A stretch of 64,000 bases of DNA from Ketobacter alkanivorans (GTDB lineage Bacteria; Pseudomonadota; Gammaproteobacteria; Pseudomonadales; Ketobacteraceae): NCBI RefSeq assembly GCF_002863865.1, contig NZ_CP022684.1, positions 3,725,990 to 3,789,989 on the forward strand. The letters run 5' to 3'. The notes beneath the pieces were generated by a model that did no database searches, was not told where the DNA came from, and saw nothing but the letters and a program-made list of their open reading frames with translations. Below are positions 62,056 through 64,000 of this stretch, in pieces. The translations under genes and the position numbers were made by a program. How positions within the stretch are numbered: position 1 is the stretch's first letter; every line of letters begins with the position of its first letter.

Positions 62056-62292
62056 ATGAAAAACATCAAAGTGCTGGGCAGTGGGTGCAGTAAGTGCACT
62101 AAGACCGCAGACAGTATCGAACACATTGCCTCAGAGCTGGAAGTGGCGGTCACGGTCATCAAAGAGACTCGTCCGGAAGTCATTATGGGCTATGGAGTGA
62201 TGTCCACACCGGCGGTGGTTGTGGATGAGGTGCTGGTGCACAGTGGTTCGATTCCTCATCGGGCCGAGATTGAATCCTGGCTAACTGCGTAA
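62056..62292 (+). CDS. Small thioredoxin-like protein
   Basis: A 78-residue redox protein with a minimal thioredoxin fold: GSGCSKC (active-site Cys11 and Cys14), cis-Pro in STPAVVVD. Small thioredoxins of this kind often accompany PF03773 permeases. Reduction of arsenic-related thiols or of the permease is a reasonable guess. It starts 9 bases after the permease gene. Confidence 0.9.
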   Translation: MKNIKVLGSGCSKCTKTADSIEHIASELEVAVTVIKETRPEVIMGYGVMSTPAVVVDEVLVHSGSIPHRAEIESWLTA

Positions 62293-62324
62293 GCGGTGAG
62301 CCATACACGTTAGGATGTAGCAAC

Positions 62325-63335
62325 ATGACGATAAGAATTGGTATCAATGGATTTGGCCGGATGGGTCGGTTAACACTGCGAGCGTTGTTTGAAAAGGCTG
62401 ATGTGATTATCCAGCGCATCAACGATCCGGCGGGGGATGCAGCGACCCTGGCCCACCTGTTGAATTTTGATTCCGTGCACGGTCGTTGGCAGCACGAGGC
62501 AACTTACAGTGCGCAGGCCATGATCATTCAGGGCCACAGCATCCCCTGCAGCCGCAATAAAGAGATCAGCGCCACAGACTGGTCGGATTGTGATGTGGTG
62601 ATCGAAGCCTCGGGCAAGATGAAAACCAAAGCGGTGCTGCAGGGCTATCTGGATCAGGGCGTAAAGCGGGTGGTGGTGACGGCACCGGTGAAAGAAGACG
62701 GTGTGCTCAATGTGGTGATGGGGGTGAATGATCAGTTATACGATCCTAAGCAGCACTCCATTGTGACGGCAGCTTCCTGCACCACCAATTGTTTGGCACC
62801 GGTGGTGAAAGTGATTCATGAACAGCTCGGCATTGTGCATGGCTCCATGACGACCATCCATAGCATCACCAACACCCAGACTATTCTGGATGCGCCCCAT
62901 AAAGATTTGCGTCGGGCTCGAGCCTGCGGTATGAGTCTGATTCCCACCAGCACCGGTTCGGCTACCGCTATTACTCACATTTTTCCTGAGCTTAAAGGGA
63001 AATTGAATGGTCATGCGGTACGGGTGCCACTGGCCAATGCTTCTCTGACGGATTGTGTGTTCGAAGTAAAGCGTGCAACCACGGAAGAAGAAGTGAACGG
63101 GCTTTTAAAACAGGCCGCCGAGAATGAATTAAAAGATATCCTCGGTTATGAGGAGCGCCCACTGGTGTCCATCGATTACAGGACTGACCCGCGTTCCAGT
63201 ATTATTGATGCGCTGTCCACTATGGTGGTGAATGGTACGCAGGTGAAACTGTATGCGTGGTACGACAATGAGTGGGGGTACGCCAACCGCACCGTCGAGC
63301 TGGCGCTGAAAGTAGCGCAGATGGATCGGGTGTAA
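62325..63335 (+). CDS. Glyceraldehyde-3-phosphate dehydrogenase of the arsJ operon
   Basis: A 336-residue NAD-dependent GAPDH. NAD loop INGFGRMGR, active-site [10 protein letters not shown] with Cys152 and a downstream His in [10 protein letters not shown]. In arsJ operons this enzyme uses arsenate in place of phosphate to make 1-arseno-3-phosphoglycerate, which ArsJ then exports, giving arsenate resistance. Its position directly before arsJ, four bases apart, supports that role rather than central glycolysis. Confidence 0.92.
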   Translation: MTIRIGINGFGRMGRLTLRALFEKADVIIQRINDPAGDAATLAHLLNFDSVHGRWQHEATYSAQAMIIQGHSIPCSRNKEISATDWSDCDVVIEASGKMKTKAVLQGYLDQGVKRVVVTAPVKEDGVLNVVMGVNDQLYDPKQHSIVTAASCTTNCLAPVVKVIHEQLGIVHGSMTTIHSITNTQTILDAPHKDLRRARACGMSLIPTSTGSATAITHIFPELKGKLNGHAVRVPLANASLTDCVFEVKRATTEEEVNGLLKQAAENELKDILGYEERPLVSIDYRTDPRSSIIDALSTMVVNGTQVKLYAWYDNEWGYANRTVELALKVAQMDRV

Positions 63336-63338
63336 GCG

Positions 63339-64000
63339 ATGCAGTGGTGGTCGCGCTTGGCGCCTGAGATCCGCCAGTACATGCTGGTGACTGGTAATTA
63401 TTGGGCATTTACCCTCACAGACGGTGCCCTGCGTATGTTGGTGGTGCTGCACTTTCACGAGTTGGGCTACCAGCCGCTGGAGATCGCGCTTCTGTTCCTG
63501 TTCTACGAGTTTTTTGGTGTGGTCACCAATTTGACCGGGGGCTGGCTGGGGGCGCGCTTAGGGCTGAATCGCACCATGAACCTGGGTTTGTTTTTACAGG
63601 TGATTGCGCTGGTAATGTTGCTGGTGCCAGCAACCATGCTGACGGTGCCTTGGGTCATGGCTGCGCAGGCGTTGTCCGGTATTGCTAAAGATCTGAACAA
63701 GATGAGTGCCAAGAGCGCTATCAAGATGCTGGTGCCTGCAGAGGCGCAGGGTACGCTGTATAAGTGGGTGGCGATTCTTACCGGTTCGAAAAACGCGTTG
63801 AAAGGCGTGGGTTTCTTCATGGGGGGAGCCCTGCTCATGGTGTTGGGCTTTCAATGGGCTGTTGCCGTTATGGCGGGCGTGTTGGCACTGATCTGGGTAC
63901 TGAGCATGTTGTTTCTGCGCCGCGACCTGGGTAAAGCCAAAAGCAAACCTAAGTTTACCCAGATCTTCTCCAAAAGCCGGGCGGTTAATACACTATCGGC
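63339..64000 (+). CDS. arsJ: Organoarsenical efflux transporter ArsJ (partial)
   Basis: First 220 residues of a major-facilitator transporter cut off by the window edge. About six membrane helices are visible; FFGVVTNLTGGWLGARLGLNRTM and GIAKDLNKMSAKSAIK fit ArsJ. It exports 1-arseno-3-phosphoglycerate made by the adjacent GAPDH. Starts four bases after that gene's stop. Confidence 0.92.
   Translation, partial: MQWWSRLAPEIRQYMLVTGNYWAFTLTDGALRMLVVLHFHELGYQPLEIALLFLFYEFFGVVTNLTGGWLGARLGLNRTMNLGLFLQVIALVMLLVPATMLTVPWVMAAQALSGIAKDLNKMSAKSAIKMLVPAEAQGTLYKWVAILTGSKNALKGVGFFMGGALLMVLGFQWAVAVMAGVLALIWVLSMLFLRRDLGKAKSKPKFTQIFSKSRAVNTLS

Overview
The window looks like the chromosome of a free-living gammaproteobacterium, probably of a Pseudomonadales/Oceanospirillales type. 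Evidence: roughly even base composition, Shine-Dalgarno-led operons, TamA, SigX-, Ngg/AsnO- and NasA/NirBD-type gene sets arranged much as I recall them in Pseudomonas, a split B12-dependent ribonucleotide reductase of the NrdJa/NrdJb kind, and a PEP-CTERM protein. No rRNA, tRNA, CRISPR array, insertion sequence or prophage was seen. The genus is not determined.

Layout. 0-7 kb: a truncated tamA, a carboxylesterase lipoprotein, a large lipoprotein that resembles two-domain lipid-binding (BPI/TULIP) proteins, and two small conserved genes (DUF1244, DUF1569). 7-12.6 kb: a signalling island with an HD-GYP response regulator diverging from a YfiR-like periplasmic protein, a CHASE8-like histidine kinase and a hybrid kinase. 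12.6-17.3 kb: the N-acetylglutaminylglutamine amide (NAGGN) osmolyte operon. 17.6-18.5 kb: a 57-residue lipoprotein gene and ppa. 18.6-22.3 kb: an MscS channel coupled to a membrane-bound P-loop ATPase, diverging from 22.4-26.1 kb: a cfrX-cmpX-sigX-like ECF sigma operon followed by two small paralogous genes that flank a UspE-like gene.

26.3-37.3 kb: nitrate assimilation (nirBD, nasA with its flavoprotein partner, a nitrate transporter, a PP2C-kinase fusion), with sigma-54-type promoters visible. 37.3-51.9 kb: purU, a TetR/DUF2236/acyl-CoA synthetase group, a PPi-type phosphofructokinase, mpl, a PEP-CTERM protein, smrA, a 7TMR-DISM hybrid kinase and acs. 52-55.5 kb: nrdJa-nrdJb behind paired NrdR-like boxes. 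55.6-60.5 kb: an MddA/NnrU-like methyltransferase with a divergent HxlR regulator, DUF188, SIMPL and a sialidase-like lipoprotein. 60.6 kb to the end: an arsenic operon (arsR, ArsP-like permease, small thioredoxin, GAPDH, arsJ) that runs off the edge.

The strongest unreported-looking signal is at 22.3-25.8 kb. Three copies of one promoter, TGTGAC-N17-CGTCTA with exactly the same spacing, lie upstream of the sigma-factor operon and upstream of each of the two small paralogous genes. This reads as an autoregulated ECF (SigX-like) circuit tied to membrane tension or envelope stress, with a small protein family of unknown function as its output.
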